From positions 434,001-498,000 of the forward strand of contig CAWHFX010000015.1 of NCBI GenBank assembly GCA_963828715.1: a DNA stretch of 64,000 nucleotides, read 5' to 3'. The notes under the pieces are model-generated. The model did no database searches and was not told where the DNA came from. It saw only the letters and a list, made by a program, of their open reading frames with translations. The stretch comes from JAQGMV01 sp963828715 (GTDB lineage: Bacteria > Pseudomonadota > Gammaproteobacteria > Burkholderiales > SG8-41). The first letter of the stretch is position 1. Each line of letters begins with the position of its first letter. The translations under genes were made by a program, and so were the position numbers. Shown here one piece after another: positions 9,600 through 19,973 of the stretch.

Positions 9600-9805
9600 G
9601 GCATGACCGCTCGATTCGTGCGGGCGGACTTAGGTTTCTCCGGCTGCGCGCCGGTTCTGGATCTCCGTAAGATTCATGCCTTCCGTGCACACGTGCGGAA
9701 AGACCCAGCCGGCCGTGCACAGGAAGACGAGGAATCGGACGAGGCGACGGAGTCTGCGTGCGTGCATTCGTGCAGCATACAGCAGTCGGAGGAGGCGCCG
9801 GCAGC

Positions 9806-10281
9806 ATGCGATTGAAAATCAAAAATCCCCAGGACTTCTGGTGCGGCTTGTTTTTCGTGGCGCTGGGTGTGCTCTCCATATATCTGTCGCGCGACTATGC
9901 AATGGGGAACGCGCTGAACATGGGACCCGGCTATTTCCCGACGTGGCTCGGCGGCAATCATGGTCTGCTTCGGCGTCGCCATCGGCGGCCTCGCTCTGAA
10001 GCGTGAAGCTGAAGAGAATCAGGCCGCGCTGTTTCGCGACTGGGGATTCCGGCCCGTGGCTGGTATTGCCGGCGGCGCTTGCAGCGTATGCGCTGCTGCT
10101 GGATGCGGATGTCGGGTTCGTGCCATCGCTCGTCGTGCTGATCGTCGGTTGCGCGCTGGCCCATAAAGACGTGCGCTGGCGCGAGACCGTTCTGCTCAGC
10201 ATCTGCGTCACCGCTGGCGCCGTCGCGATCTTCTACTACGGCATCGGCATGCCGTACCGCCTGTTCTGGTGGAGTGAGTGA
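9806..10281 (+). pseudogene. tctB: TctB, small membrane subunit of tripartite tricarboxylate transporter, two frameshifts
   Basis: The start at 9806 (MRLKIKNPQDFWCGLFFVAL) follows GGAGGAGG and opens a typical TctB with a first membrane helix and the motif NMGPGYFPTWLGG. The frame then changes near 9950 to FGVAIGGLALKREAEENQA, and again near 10050 to WLVLPAALAAYALLLDADVG. The last part has two hydrophobic helices and ends GIGMPYRLFWWSE. Restored length is about 158 residues, normal for the family. The stop TGA shares its A with the tctA start. Confidence 0.85.
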
Positions 10282-11765
10282 TGGACCTGCTCCAGAACCT
10301 CATCCTCGGCTTCAGCGTCGCGCTCACGCTGCAGAACCTGTTGTACTGCTTCCTCGGCGTGTTTCTCGGCACGATGATCGGTGTGCTGCCTGGGATCGGG
10401 CCGCTCGCCACGATGGCGATGCTGCTGCCGCTGACGATGTCGCTTCCGCCCATCTCCGCGCTCATCATGCTGGCCGGAATCTATTACGGCTCGGATTACG
10501 GCGGCTCGACCACCGCCATTCTCGTGAACCTGCCCGGAGAGGGCTCCTCGGTCGTGACTCTGCTCGATGGGCACCCGATGGCGAAGCAGGGCCGCGCGGG
10601 CCCGGCGCTCTCGATTGCGGCGATGGGTTCTTTTTTCGCCGGCTGTGTGGGAACGCTGATCATCGCGCTCGTCGGCCCTCCACTCGCTTATCTCGCGCTC
10701 AACTTCAATTCTCCGGAATACTTTTCGCTGATGGTGATGGCGCTGGTGTGCGCCTCCGTGATCGGATCCGGATCGCTGCTCAAGTCGCTCGCAATGGTCA
10801 CCGCCGGACTGCTTGTCGGAATCGTCGGCACCGACGTGAGCTCGGGCAAGATGCGCTTCACGTTCGGGGTTCCCGAGTTGAGTGACGGCGTCGGCATCGC
10901 CGTTGTCGCCATGGGTGTCTTCGGCATGACCGAGATCATCCGGAATCTCGCCGGCCCGCACATGACGGAGACGATATCGAGCGCGAAAGATCCAGGGTCT
11001 GATGCCACGGTGGGAGGATCTGAAGATCAGTTTCGGACCCATTCTGCGCGGCAGTTCGATCGGCGCCATTTTCGGGCCGCTTCCGGGGCTCGGCAGCACA
11101 GCGAGCGCCTTCACGTCCTACCTCGTCGAGAAGAAACTCGCGAAGGACCCGTCGCGCTTCGGCAAGGGCGCGATCGAAGGCGTTGCAGGCCCGGAATCCG
11201 CGAACAATGCATGCGCGCAGACGACGTTCGTGCCGATGTTGACGCTCGGTGTGCCGGGCAGCGCGTCGATGGCCCTGATGCTGGGCGCGATGATCATGCA
11301 GGGCATCACGCCCGGACCGCAGGTGATGACCTCGCGCCCCGATCTGTTCTGGGGACTGATCGCGAGCATGTGGATCGGCAACGGCATGCTGCTCGATTCT
11401 CAACCTGCCCCTGATCGGTATCTGGGTGAGGCTGCTGCGGGTGCCTTACCGGCTGCTCTTTCCGATCATCATGACGATGATGGGCATCGGCATCTACAGT
11501 CTGAACAACAGCGGGACCGACGTGCTGCTGATGTCGCTTCTTCGGCTTCGTCGGCTACATCCTCGTAAAGCTCGGCTGCTCATTCCCGCCATTGATCCTG
11601 GCAATGGTTCTCGGGCCGTTGCTGGAGGAAAACCTGCGACGGTCACTCCTTCTGTCGGACGGCGACCCGACGGTGTTCTTCACGCGGCCCATCAGCGGCG
11701 GATTCATGGCGGCGACCGTGGTGCTGCTGTTGCTGTTCACAGTGCCGGCGTTGCGGAAGCGATAG
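10281..11765 (+). pseudogene. tctA: TctA, large membrane subunit of tripartite tricarboxylate transporter, three frameshifts
   Basis: The permease begins MDLLQNLILGFSVAL and shows the hallmark segments GVLPGIGPLATMAMLLPLT and YGGSTTAILVNLPGE. Frame changes occur near 10990 (resuming WEDLKISFGPILRGSSIG), near 11400 (ILNLPLIGIWVRLLRVPYR) and near 11537 (FFGFVGYILVKLGCSFPPL). The last frame ends PALRKR at 11765. Summed length is about 494 residues, the usual size, so no segment is missing. Start and tctB stop overlap by one base, implying translational coupling. Three indels in a full-length permease suggest base-calling error. Confidence 0.87.
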
Positions 11766-12028
11766 ACGGATCCGGGTTGCGCGATCTGCCGGTCTCTCAA
11801 GAGCGGGCCGACTTCCCGTGCTTCGTCCCTCTTCGCGCCCCTCGGACTCGGGGGCGACGTGCCGATGCTGCGGCGCAATGACGGCGAGTCGGCACCCTGG
11901 CGCGCGATCGTTGAGGGAAGTCATCGCTCATCTGCGATAATGAGGCGGGGCCCGCATTTCGGGCCAATGTGGGGGACAGAGTGGAGCGGAGAACACCAGG
12001 CCTGGACCGTCGGAAGGACGACGGCTCG

Positions 12029-12244
12029 ATGCTACCGGCCGAACGCCGAAGGAAGTCTCGCAGAAAGACCCGCAATCTTCTCGGGAGCCCGCTCGCTGAG
12101 CAGACGCGGATCGATGTGACCGATGAGGACGCGCTCAGCTACTGGACCGAAGAACTCGGCGTAAGCACCGATGTTCTCAAGACGGCGGTGGAAAAGGCGG
12201 GGCCAAGCCTGAAAGCGGTGCGCGAGCAACTGGCGAAATCGTAA
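12029..12244 (+). CDS. DUF3606 family small protein
   Basis: The C-terminal 47 residues match the DUF3606 pattern: TRIDVTDEDALSYWTEELG, then VLKTAVEKAGPSLKAVREQL. Function is unknown; the domain is short and helical. The ATG at 12029 has GGAAGGA about ten bases upstream. GTG codons at 11969 and 11981 in the same frame would give longer basic N-termini. It stands alone and is convergent with a cupin gene. Confidence 0.75.
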   Translation: MLPAERRRKSRRKTRNLLGSPLAEQTRIDVTDEDALSYWTEELGVSTDVLKTAVEKAGPSLKAVREQLAKS

Positions 12245-12275
12245 GCGTCTCACGGACAACGCCCCATCAGGCGGG

Positions 12276-12746
12276 TTACTTCTCGGGTACGGTCTGCGGC
12301 TTAGTCGGGTCCGAGACCTGAATCACGAGGTACTTCAGCACTTCGCTCGAGCTGCCATTGCGCGATACGGCGTGCAGCGCATTGGGCGGCTCATAGAACG
12401 TTTGACCTGGCCCGAGCCGCTGCACCGGGCCGTCATCGATTTTCACCTCATACGTGCCTTCGAGCACATAGCCGAAGGTGTGACTGCCCGGATGCCGGTG
12501 AGGCGCGCTGCCGGAGCCCGGATCGCGCTCGGTGCGACGGATCGTAACGAGGCGGCCCATCACATCGTTCATGGTCGTGTTGAAGAGATCGATCTGACGC
12601 GTTCCGGGCGCTGGGGGAACCTGCGCGCGCGCGGACGAGAACGGGAGCGCCGGGAGCTGACCCGTGATCGCGAGGCAGGTGGCAGTCGAGGCGACGAGTG
12701 CGGCGGCGCAAGCGACAGCTACGTGCGATTGGATAGCATTCATCAT
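12276..12746 (-). CDS. Exported cupin-domain protein
   Basis: A 156-residue protein with an N-terminal signal segment (VAVACAAALVASTATCLA) and one cupin barrel. Motif 1 is SAPHRHPGSHTFGYVLEGTY, motif 2 PGQTFYEPPNALHAVSRN, supplying three His and possibly Glu or Tyr as metal ligands. The start has GCGGAG close upstream; ATG codons at 12746 and 12743 are adjacent. It is tail-to-tail with the DUF3606 gene. Unlike the cupin at 4562 it is exported. Enzyme activity cannot be inferred. Confidence 0.85.
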   Translation of the reverse strand: MMNAIQSHVAVACAAALVASTATCLAITGQLPALPFSSARAQVPPAPGTRQIDLFNTTMNDVMGRLVTIRRTERDPGSGSAPHRHPGSHTFGYVLEGTYEVKIDDGPVQRLGPGQTFYEPPNALHAVSRNGSSSEVLKYLVIQVSDPTKPQTVPEK

Positions 12747-12794
12747 TGGCTCCGCTGAAATGAAGCTGGGCGGCACGCTGCCGCAGACTGTCGA

Positions 12795-14189
12795 TCACAA
12801 GCTCGGATGCCGCTCGTGCCACTCGGTGGCGTTCTCGTATGCCCACGCGATTTGCAGGACACGCGCCTCGTCGTAACCACGGCCGATGACCTGAAGCGAT
12901 AGCGGCAGGCCCGCGTCATTGAAGCCGCACGGCAGCGCCACAGCGCAGAGGTCGAGCAGATTGACGGCGCGCGTGAGGCGGCTCATCGGCGCAACCTGCT
13001 GGTCGCAGTCCCTGACAGGGATGGCAGCAGACGGCGTCGTGGGCGTGAGCAGCGCGTCGAAACCGCTCAGCGCCGCATCGAGCGCCTCCATCAAATGACG
13101 ACGCTCGGCGAGAATGCGGATGTACTCGACCGCCGAAATCGTTTTGCCCGAGGCGAGGCGTGTGCGAACGTCCTCGTCCATCGCCGGCTCATTGCTGTCG
13201 ATCCGCTTCTGCAGCTTTTCATAACCCTCGGCCGCGATGATTTTGCCGGTAGCCTGCGCGAGCTCGGCGTAGTTCGCGGGCGGCGAGACAGGTTTGATGC
13301 TCGCTTCGAGCGTGCGCAGAACGTCCAGCGCGCTTTCGAACGCATGCATCACGTCGGTATCGACATCACCCAGGGCTTCAGCGGGCAGCGTCGCGAGCCG
13401 CATGCCTTTGACGCCGGCTTTGAGTCCGGTCAGCACGTCGACACGCGCGTGTGCCTGCGTTCGTGCATCGAGCGGGTCGGGGCCGTGTATCGCGTCGAAA
13501 AGGAGCGCGGCATCCTCCACGTCCCGCGTCATCGGCCCCAGCGTATCGAGCGTGTCGCTCAGCATGAGGACGCCGTGATTGCTCACGCGCCCCACGGTCG
13601 TCTTCAGACCGACGATACCGCAGAGACTCGCGGGAATCCGGACCGATCCGCCGGTGTCGCTGCCGAGTGCGGCCGGCGCGAGACCGGCTGCTACGGCGAC
13701 CCCCGACCCGCTGCTCGACCCGCCGGGAACGCGATGCGTCTGCCGATCCCAGGGGTTCCAGGGCGCGCCGGCTTTGGTGTTCGTGCCCCAGCTGCCGAAA
13801 GCCGCTTCGACCATGTGCGTCTTGCCGATGCCGACCATCCCGGCCGCACTCAAGCGGTGGATTACCGTCGCGGTCGTGCGCGGATGCTGGTCGGCGCCGA
13901 CTGAACCGCCTCGCGTCACTCTGTCCTCGATATGCAGCAGGTCCTTATAGGCGATCGGGATGCCGTGCAGCGGCCCGAGTGGAGTGCCCTGCTCGATTGC
14001 GCGATCCGCACGCTCTGCAGCCGCGCGGGCGTCTGTCTCGTGCACCTCGACGAACGCGTGGAGCTGCGGGTCGAAGCGACGGATGCGATCGAGATAAAGA
14101 TCGAGAAGCGCACTCGCGGTCACCGTGCGGTCGCGCAGGCGTCGCGCTAATGCGTGTATCGGCTCGAACGCCAGCTCGTCGTGGTTCAT
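12795..14189 (-). CDS. Amidase signature family enzyme
   Basis: A 464-residue hydrolase of amide bonds. The Ser-cisSer-Lys triad is visible: Lys in IPIAYKDLLH, the cis-Ser in PGGSSSGSGVAVAAG, and the nucleophile in GSDTGGSVRIPASLCG. Length and the N-terminal EPIHALARRLRDRTVTASAL fit GatA/AtzE-like amidases. GGAG lies about ten bases upstream of the ATG. There are no gatB or gatC neighbours, so it is a catabolic amidase rather than part of the tRNA amidotransferase. It lies downstream of a reductase and a flavin monooxygenase on the same strand and may be cotranscribed. Confidence 0.92.
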   Translation of the reverse strand: MNHDELAFEPIHALARRLRDRTVTASALLDLYLDRIRRFDPQLHAFVEVHETDARAAAERADRAIEQGTPLGPLHGIPIAYKDLLHIEDRVTRGGSVGADQHPRTTATVIHRLSAAGMVGIGKTHMVEAAFGSWGTNTKAGAPWNPWDRQTHRVPGGSSSGSGVAVAAGLAPAALGSDTGGSVRIPASLCGIVGLKTTVGRVSNHGVLMLSDTLDTLGPMTRDVEDAALLFDAIHGPDPLDARTQAHARVDVLTGLKAGVKGMRLATLPAEALGDVDTDVMHAFESALDVLRTLEASIKPVSPPANYAELAQATGKIIAAEGYEKLQKRIDSNEPAMDEDVRTRLASGKTISAVEYIRILAERRHLMEALDAALSGFDALLTPTTPSAAIPVRDCDQQVAPMSRLTRAVNLLDLCAVALPCGFNDAGLPLSLQVIGRGYDEARVLQIAWAYENATEWHERHPSL

Positions 14190-14220
14190 TCAGCGAAGTC
14201 TCCGCAGGGAAAATGCAAGT

Positions 14221-15276
14221 TCATGGAGGAAGGACACGGTCGGCGCGCATCTCGTTCCACAGACGCACGAACATCTCTTCGGTGTCGACGCACTCATGAA
14301 ATCCAAATTGCCGGGCCTTCATGGTGCTCGATATCACATCGTATTCGGGCGTGAAGACAAAGTCGCCGTAAGCCCACGACACGATCTCCTGATACGCAAA
14401 CGGCCGCAGACCGTGTCGGGCCACGATCCTGTCCCACACCGGCCCTTTGTCCGCCATGAATCGAACGAGACTGATGTTGCGCCGGGGGCCGACGTCCATG
14501 CCGAAATAGCGCGCGATCTTCGGCCAGGTGTGCTCCCAGCGGATGAGATCGCCATTGGTAATGTTGAACGCCTGGTTGGCGCAGTTCGGCATGGTCGCCA
14601 TCCACACCATCGCACGCGCGAGCAATCCCGTATCCGTGCACTGGTACAGCGCCGTGTAGTTTCCGGGCGTCCCCGGATGACACAGCGGCAGTCCGAGCTC
14701 CCTGCAGATCACCGCATAAAGTGCGATGACCATCGTCAGATTACTGTGGTTGCCGAACGCGAAGCCGCTGATCGCGTGCGGTCGGGCGGATGAATATGTC
14801 CAGCGCTTGCCTTTCTGCCGCTCGACGAGGTAGTCCCACTGATCGTAATAGAAGTTGGGCGGGAGATGCCGCGGATCATCCTCTTTCGCCGGTGTCTTGA
14901 ACGGCCCCAGATGCATGCCGTACCACTTCGTGCCATGCATCACGTGGATATGCTCGATGCGAGCGGCGACCGGTTCGATCGCTTCGACCAGATTGCGCAG
15001 CAGGGTGAGATTGTCGACGGCCGCCTGGGCGATCTCCCGATTCGCCGCAAGCGCGGCGAAAAAGACATGCGTTACGTCGCTCAGATGACCGAGCTTCGCC
15101 TTGCACTCGTTCGCATTCATCAGGTCGACGGCTATGTGCTCATATGCGCCTTCGACGTCCGGCGTGCGGCGCGAGAGGGCGACGATCTCCCACTCTCCGG
15201 TCCCGAGAAGATGTCTGAGCAGGTTGCGTCCGACGACACCCGTGGCACCGGCAATGAGCGCCTTTCTTTTCGTCAC
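14221..15276 (-). CDS. PRISE-like SDR (progesterone 5-beta-reductase/iridoid-synthase-like)
   Basis: A 351-residue NAD(P)-dependent extended short-chain dehydrogenase. The Rossmann start is KALIAGATGVVGRNLLRHLL. The segments MHGTKWYGMHLGPFKTPA and PPNFYYDQWDYLVERQ match the PRISE group, whose active-site Lys and Tyr reduce C=C bonds of enones. The start is GTG at 15276, overlapping the stop of the preceding monooxygenase as GTGA, so the two are coupled. Family members reduce steroid or small enone substrates; the pairing with a hydroxylase and an amidase suggests xenobiotic or terpenoid breakdown, which is inference. Confidence 0.88.
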   Translation of the reverse strand: MTKRKALIAGATGVVGRNLLRHLLGTGEWEIVALSRRTPDVEGAYEHIAVDLMNANECKAKLGHLSDVTHVFFAALAANREIAQAAVDNLTLLRNLVEAIEPVAARIEHIHVMHGTKWYGMHLGPFKTPAKEDDPRHLPPNFYYDQWDYLVERQKGKRWTYSSARPHAISGFAFGNHSNLTMVIALYAVICRELGLPLCHPGTPGNYTALYQCTDTGLLARAMVWMATMPNCANQAFNITNGDLIRWEHTWPKIARYFGMDVGPRRNISLVRFMADKGPVWDRIVARHGLRPFAYQEIVSWAYGDFVFTPEYDVISSTMKARQFGFHECVDTEEMFVRLWNEMRADRVLPP

Positions 15277-16896
15277 ACGAGCCTCCCGGAATCATGGAGC
15301 ATGGCGCGAAACGCCGATTCGAGCTCACGCCGCGGCTGACTGGCACCTGAGCGCTGTCGCCACGCCACGTGGCCGTCAGGACGCACGAGCACTGCGCCAT
15401 CGTCTTCTATACCGTATATCGAGGTCCACTGTTCTTCGGGATCGCGAACGTCGGCGCTCGGGCCGATCGTCATCGCATTGAGCGGGACATCGAGCAACGC
15501 GGCGGCCTCACGCGCGGCGTCGCGCCACGCGCCGCCCCGCTCACCGGCGAATAACGTGTAGCGCAGATCGATGAGATCGTGCGTGGACAGCCGGTGCCCA
15601 TCGCGGCTGAGCCATACGTGCGGAGCACGACTTCCCGGACGAGCGCACGGTACGATAGTCCGCCACGGGATTCGCCGGGACCGGCAGAGCCGTTCCATCG
15701 GGAATCACGGCGCCAGACGTGTAGTTCGCGCCGAAGATCATGCCGAGCTCGCTGTGAAACTCGGGACGTGCGAGCTGCGCAGGCGCATCGACGGATTGCG
15801 GGCCGCGTCCCATTGATATCGCAGTCTCCAGGCATTGTTCCGTGACGAATCGTCCGTAGGGTCGGCGCTCGACGTCGTACGTATCGAGGAGCCCCGGCCG
15901 CGCCCATCCCCGCAGCACGGCGGCGAGCTTCCAAGCGAGGTTGTGTGCGTCCTGCACGCCCGTGTTGAGACCGAACCCGCCGGTCGGCGGCATATGGTGG
16001 GCCGCGTCGCCGGCGAGAAAAATGCGACCGGCACGATAACGTTCGGCGACTTCGGCGGCCGCTATCCACGGATCCACGCCGAGAATCCTGACATCGAGGT
16101 CCGGAGCACCGACCGCGGCGCGCACGACATCGGCGCAACGCTCCGGCGTGTAGGGCTCGAACGACGCGTCCAGCGGCAGGTTGATGAGAAAGCCCCAGCG
16201 GTTGACGCCGTTGATCGTCATGATCGTCGCCCGCAGGCCGGGCCGCTGGATGAGATAAATCGCTGCCGGGCGATCCTTGACCCAGGGCGTGAGATCCGCG
16301 TTCATCAGCACGTTCACACTGCGATAGAGCTCGGGCACGCCGCGCATGGAAATGCCGAGCGCCCGCCTCGCGGGACTGCGCGCGCCGTCAGCGGCGATCA
16401 GGTACTGCGAACGCACCTGGCTGTCGCCCCGCGCATCACGAATCGTCGCCGTAACGCCTTCGGTGTCCTGCTCGAAGCGAATCAGCTCCGTCCCGAACGA
16501 AAGCGTGCCCGGAGCGAGCGCCTCGGCATGCCGGCGCAGCACGGGCTCGAGGTCGTCCTGCGCGCACAGGCAATGCTTTGCCGCACTGGGCAACTCTCCA
16601 TCGGGATGCGATCGCTTCTCTACGCGGCGCTCGATTTCGCGGCCAGCCAGCGACTCGGCCCAGATGAGAAAGCGCGTGCGCTCGATCGGAAGTCCTGCCG
16701 CGCGTACGTCATCTTCGACCCCGCACTGCCTGAAGATCTCCATCGTCCGCATGTTGATGTTGCGCGCCTTCGGATGGAGTGCAGTACCGGCACGCCGCTC
16801 GACCAGACGCGAGGACACCCCAAGGCGCGAGAGCAGGATGGAGGCGCTCAGGCCGACCGGCCCGCCGCCCACGATCAATACCGGAACGTCGATCAT
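15273..16896 (-). pseudogene. FAD-dependent aromatic monooxygenase (TfdB/PheA-like), frameshifted
   Basis: The main frame starts MIDVPVLIVGGGPVGLSASI (GxGxxG) and contains AQDDLEPVLRRHAE, YLIAADGARSPARRALG and FLAGDAAHHMPPTGGFGLN, the FAD-binding motifs of class A flavin hydroxylases. Near 15650-15665 the frame shifts and the C-terminal domain continues with CARPGSRAPHVWLSRDG to the end at 15273. About 540 residues when joined, normal for phenol-type hydroxylases. A single indel separates it from an intact gene. Its stop overlaps the reductase start, forming an operon with it. Confidence 0.87.
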
Positions 16897-16930
16897 GGAT
16901 TGTCAGGATTGAGAGAGAAGTGAGACCGCG

Positions 16931-17908
16931 TCAATCTTCCAGTTTCACCCCGGATATCCTGACGACTTCTCTTATCCCCTTCATGTAATCATCGATGAAA
17001 GCAGCGAGCTCGGGCGGGGAAGTTGCACGAGGCTCATTCCCGATGGCCAGCATCCCTTCCTGCACTGCGGAAGTATTCAATGTCTTTACCACCATCGAAT
17101 TGAGCTTCGAGACGATTTCAGGAGGCGTTTTCGCTGGCGCCATGAGTGATTGCCACAGCAGGAATTCAAAATCGGGAATGGTCTCGGAAATCGTTGGCAG
17201 GTCAAGAGCCAACGCCGTTCGCTTGAGGCTCGTGACCGCCAGGGCTTTCAGCTTGCCGCTTTTGATCATTGATATGGCCGAGGTAACTGGATTGAACAGT
17301 ATGTCTATTTCCCCGGCCATCAACCCGACCAGCGCCTGTGACGCAGCCTTGTACGGAACATGCAGGATCTGTGTGCCAGTCCTGATCTTGAATAGCTCGG
17401 CTGGCAGATGAGAAGAGCTGCCGGGTCCGGCGGACCCGTGCTTCAGAACGCCTGGCTGTGCTTTCGCAAGCGCCACCAGTTCGCTGACCGAAGTTGCGGG
17501 GATCGACGGGGTGACGAGTAGAACAGAGGTCACCGTACCGACGAGGCTGATGGGAGAGAAATCCCTGGCAATTTCATACTGATTTTTTCGGGACATGACT
17601 TCGACACACGCGGTTGATGATGTCACCATCAGTAACGTGTGGCCATCCGGCGCAGCTTTGGCAGCTACTTCCACCGCAATTCGACCGCTCGCGCCCGCAC
17701 GGGAATCGATCACGACGGGCTGCCCCAGCGCTTCGATGAGCTTGGGACTCATCAGCCGACTGATTATGTCCGGACTGCCGCCAGGCGCCCCGGAGACAAC
17801 GATCCGAATGGGTTTGCTCGGGTAGCTCTGGGCGAGTGCTTCCTCGGCCAAGTCAGCGAATGAACCGAGCATCACCGATGCACACAAGAGGCTCATCGCC
17901 GTGTTCAT
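16931..17908 (-). CDS. Bug/TctC-type receptor, AT-richer than neighbours
   Basis: An intact 325-residue receptor. The start at 17908 follows GGGAGGAG; an upstream frame start at 17959 lacks a site. The signal peptide ends EEALAQ, then SYPSKPIRIVVSGAPGGSPD and KAAPDGHTLLMVTSS. It lies 34 bases from the start of the monooxygenase at 15273-16896 on the same strand, so it may be cotranscribed with it. Its coding sequence looks lower in GC than the genes around it, hinting at more recent acquisition. Confidence 0.92.
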   Translation of the reverse strand: MNTAMSLLCASVMLGSFADLAEEALAQSYPSKPIRIVVSGAPGGSPDIISRLMSPKLIEALGQPVVIDSRAGASGRIAVEVAAKAAPDGHTLLMVTSSTACVEVMSRKNQYEIARDFSPISLVGTVTSVLLVTPSIPATSVSELVALAKAQPGVLKHGSAGPGSSSHLPAELFKIRTGTQILHVPYKAASQALVGLMAGEIDILFNPVTSAISMIKSGKLKALAVTSLKRTALALDLPTISETIPDFEFLLWQSLMAPAKTPPEIVSKLNSMVVKTLNTSAVQEGMLAIGNEPRATSPPELAAFIDDYMKGIREVVRISGVKLED

Positions 17909-18203
17909 ACTCGCTCCTCCCGTAAATATGAGCGATCGGGTCAGTCTCGAGTCCGACAATCCTCAACCTGCAGGCAATCTATTCCGACCGCTGTAACACG
18001 GCAACCTCGTTTCCCCATACGCGCTCGGTCGTGGCATCTTTCTTTGTGCGCAAGCTCAGGCACCACACGTGGCCAGAATCTGGACTAGCGGAAGCCGACT
18101 ATCGCTCGGCGGCCAGCGCAGCGTTGCAACAGGGCGTGAAGCGCGAGGAAAATGGTCGCCATAGACATGCTTCCCGTGTCGTCATCGGCGAAGAGGAAAT
18201 CAA

Positions 18204-19846
18204 ATGACGAGTGCTGTATCGACGGTCGCGGACAGGCAGCTTACGGCGGCGGTCAGGACGTACGACGCCATCATCATCGGCGCCGGAATCTCGGGCATCT
18301 ATCAGCTCTACCGCCTGCGGCAGCTTGGTATGAAGGTGCGGGTCTTCGAGGCCGGTAGCGGCGTCGGCGGTACTGGTACTGGTGCCGTTACCCGGGCGCG
18401 CGGTTCGATTCCGAAAGCTGGAGTTACGGTTATTCCTTCTCGGAGGAGTTGCTGAAGGAATGGGACTGGAAGGAGCATTTCTCGCCCCAGCCGGACAACC
18501 TCGAATACCTGAATCTCGTCGCCGACAAGTTCGACCTCCGCCGGGATATGCAGTTCGGCTCGCGTGTCACGGCCGCGCATTGGAGCGACGCAGCCAACGA
18601 GTGGATCGTCACCCTCGAAAGCGGAGAGACGGCACACGCGCGCTTCCTCTTTACCGCGATCGGGATCCTCTCGGCGTACACGCTGCCTCGCATCCCGGGC
18701 GTGGAGAGTTTCGACGGACCGGCCTATCACACGGCACGCTGGCCGCACACGCCGGTGGATTTCACAGGCAAACGCGTGGGGATCATCGGCACCGGCGCGA
18801 GTGCGATCCAGGCGATCCCGGAGATCGCGAAGCAGGCGCAGCAAGTCGTCGTGTTCCAGCGCAGGCCCAACTGGGCTGCGCCGCTGCACAACGCGAAGAT
18901 CGGCAAGGCGGAGATGGAGCAGATCCGGAGCCGCTATGCGGAGATTTTTGCGCGCTGTGCCCAGACCCCGGGCTGGTTCATTCACCAGCCCGATGCACGC
19001 AAGACGCTCGAGGTGTCGCCCGAAGAGCGCGAGGCGCTCTGGGAAAAATTGTATGCCGAACCCGGCTTCGGCATCTGGATGGCCAACTTCTCCGACATCC
19101 TGGTCGACGAAAAAGCCAACACCGCGCTCAGCGAATTCATCGCGAAGAAGATACGCCAGCGTGTCAAGGATCCGAAGGTCGCCGAGAAGCTGATCCCTCG
19201 GGACCACGGCTTCGCGACGCGACGCGTACCGCTGGAAACCGGCTATTTCGAGACGTACAACCGCGACAACGTGCTGCTGGTCGACGTGAAGGAGACGCCG
19301 ATCGAGGCGATCACACCGGGCGGTGTCAGGACGAGTGAGAAGGAGTACGAGTTCGACGTGCTGATTTACGCCACGGGCTTCGATGGCGTGACAGGCGCAT
19401 TCGATCGCATCGACTTTCGTGGCCCCGGTGGTGTGCGGCTGCGGGACTTATGGGCCGACGGACCGCGCACGTATCTCGGCCAGCTGATCGACGGTTTTCC
19501 CAACCTGCTGATGGTGCTCGGTCCGCATACGGCGCGCGGCAACATTCCGCGCGCGATCGAGCACAGTGTCGAATGGCAGACACGGCTGCTGCGCTTCATG
19601 CGCGAACACGGCTACACGCGCGTGGAGACCCGGCCCGAGCATGTCGCGGAGTGGACACAGACAGTGCTCAAGGCAGCCGAGCGGCTGCTGTCGAGCAAGG
19701 TCGATTCGTGGCAGACGGGCGTGAACCGCAACGTCGACGGCCGCACCGTGCGCCGCGTGCTGGGATATAACGGCAACGGTGTGCACTACCGCCGCAAGAC
19801 CGCTGAGGTTGCCGACGGTGGTTACAAGGAGCTTACGTTCCGGTAA
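18204..19846 (+). pseudogene. Baeyer-Villiger-type flavin monooxygenase, frameshifted near the N-terminus
   Basis: The first frame gives YDAIIIGAGISGIYQLYRL and ends the FAD motif at GSGVGGT; the second resumes YWCRYPGARFDSESWSYG. Adding one base near 18374 rebuilds GGTWYW, a family hallmark. FDGPAYHTARWP matches the Baeyer-Villiger fingerprint FxGxxxHxxxWP exactly, followed by the NADPH-binding GIIGTGASAIQAI. Restored length is about 547 residues, typical of type I enzymes converting ketones to esters or lactones. GAGGAAA precedes the ATG at 18204. A hydrolase gene follows, a common pairing for opening the ester product. Confidence 0.9.
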
Positions 19847-19973
19847 TCGCGCCAGCTATCCGGCGCGTATGTTGCCGCGCGCATCACCTTCGCCCGCATC
19901 GCACATTGACGGTCAGGAAGCGGGGCCGGGTGCGACCGCCCTCACGGGGACTCGCATCAGCAGGAGGACAAAC

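Noticed and set aside
12245..12275. Terminator between the DUF3606 and cupin genes
   Set aside because: The inverted segments around 12262-12278 pair only with mismatches and there is no T-run on either strand.
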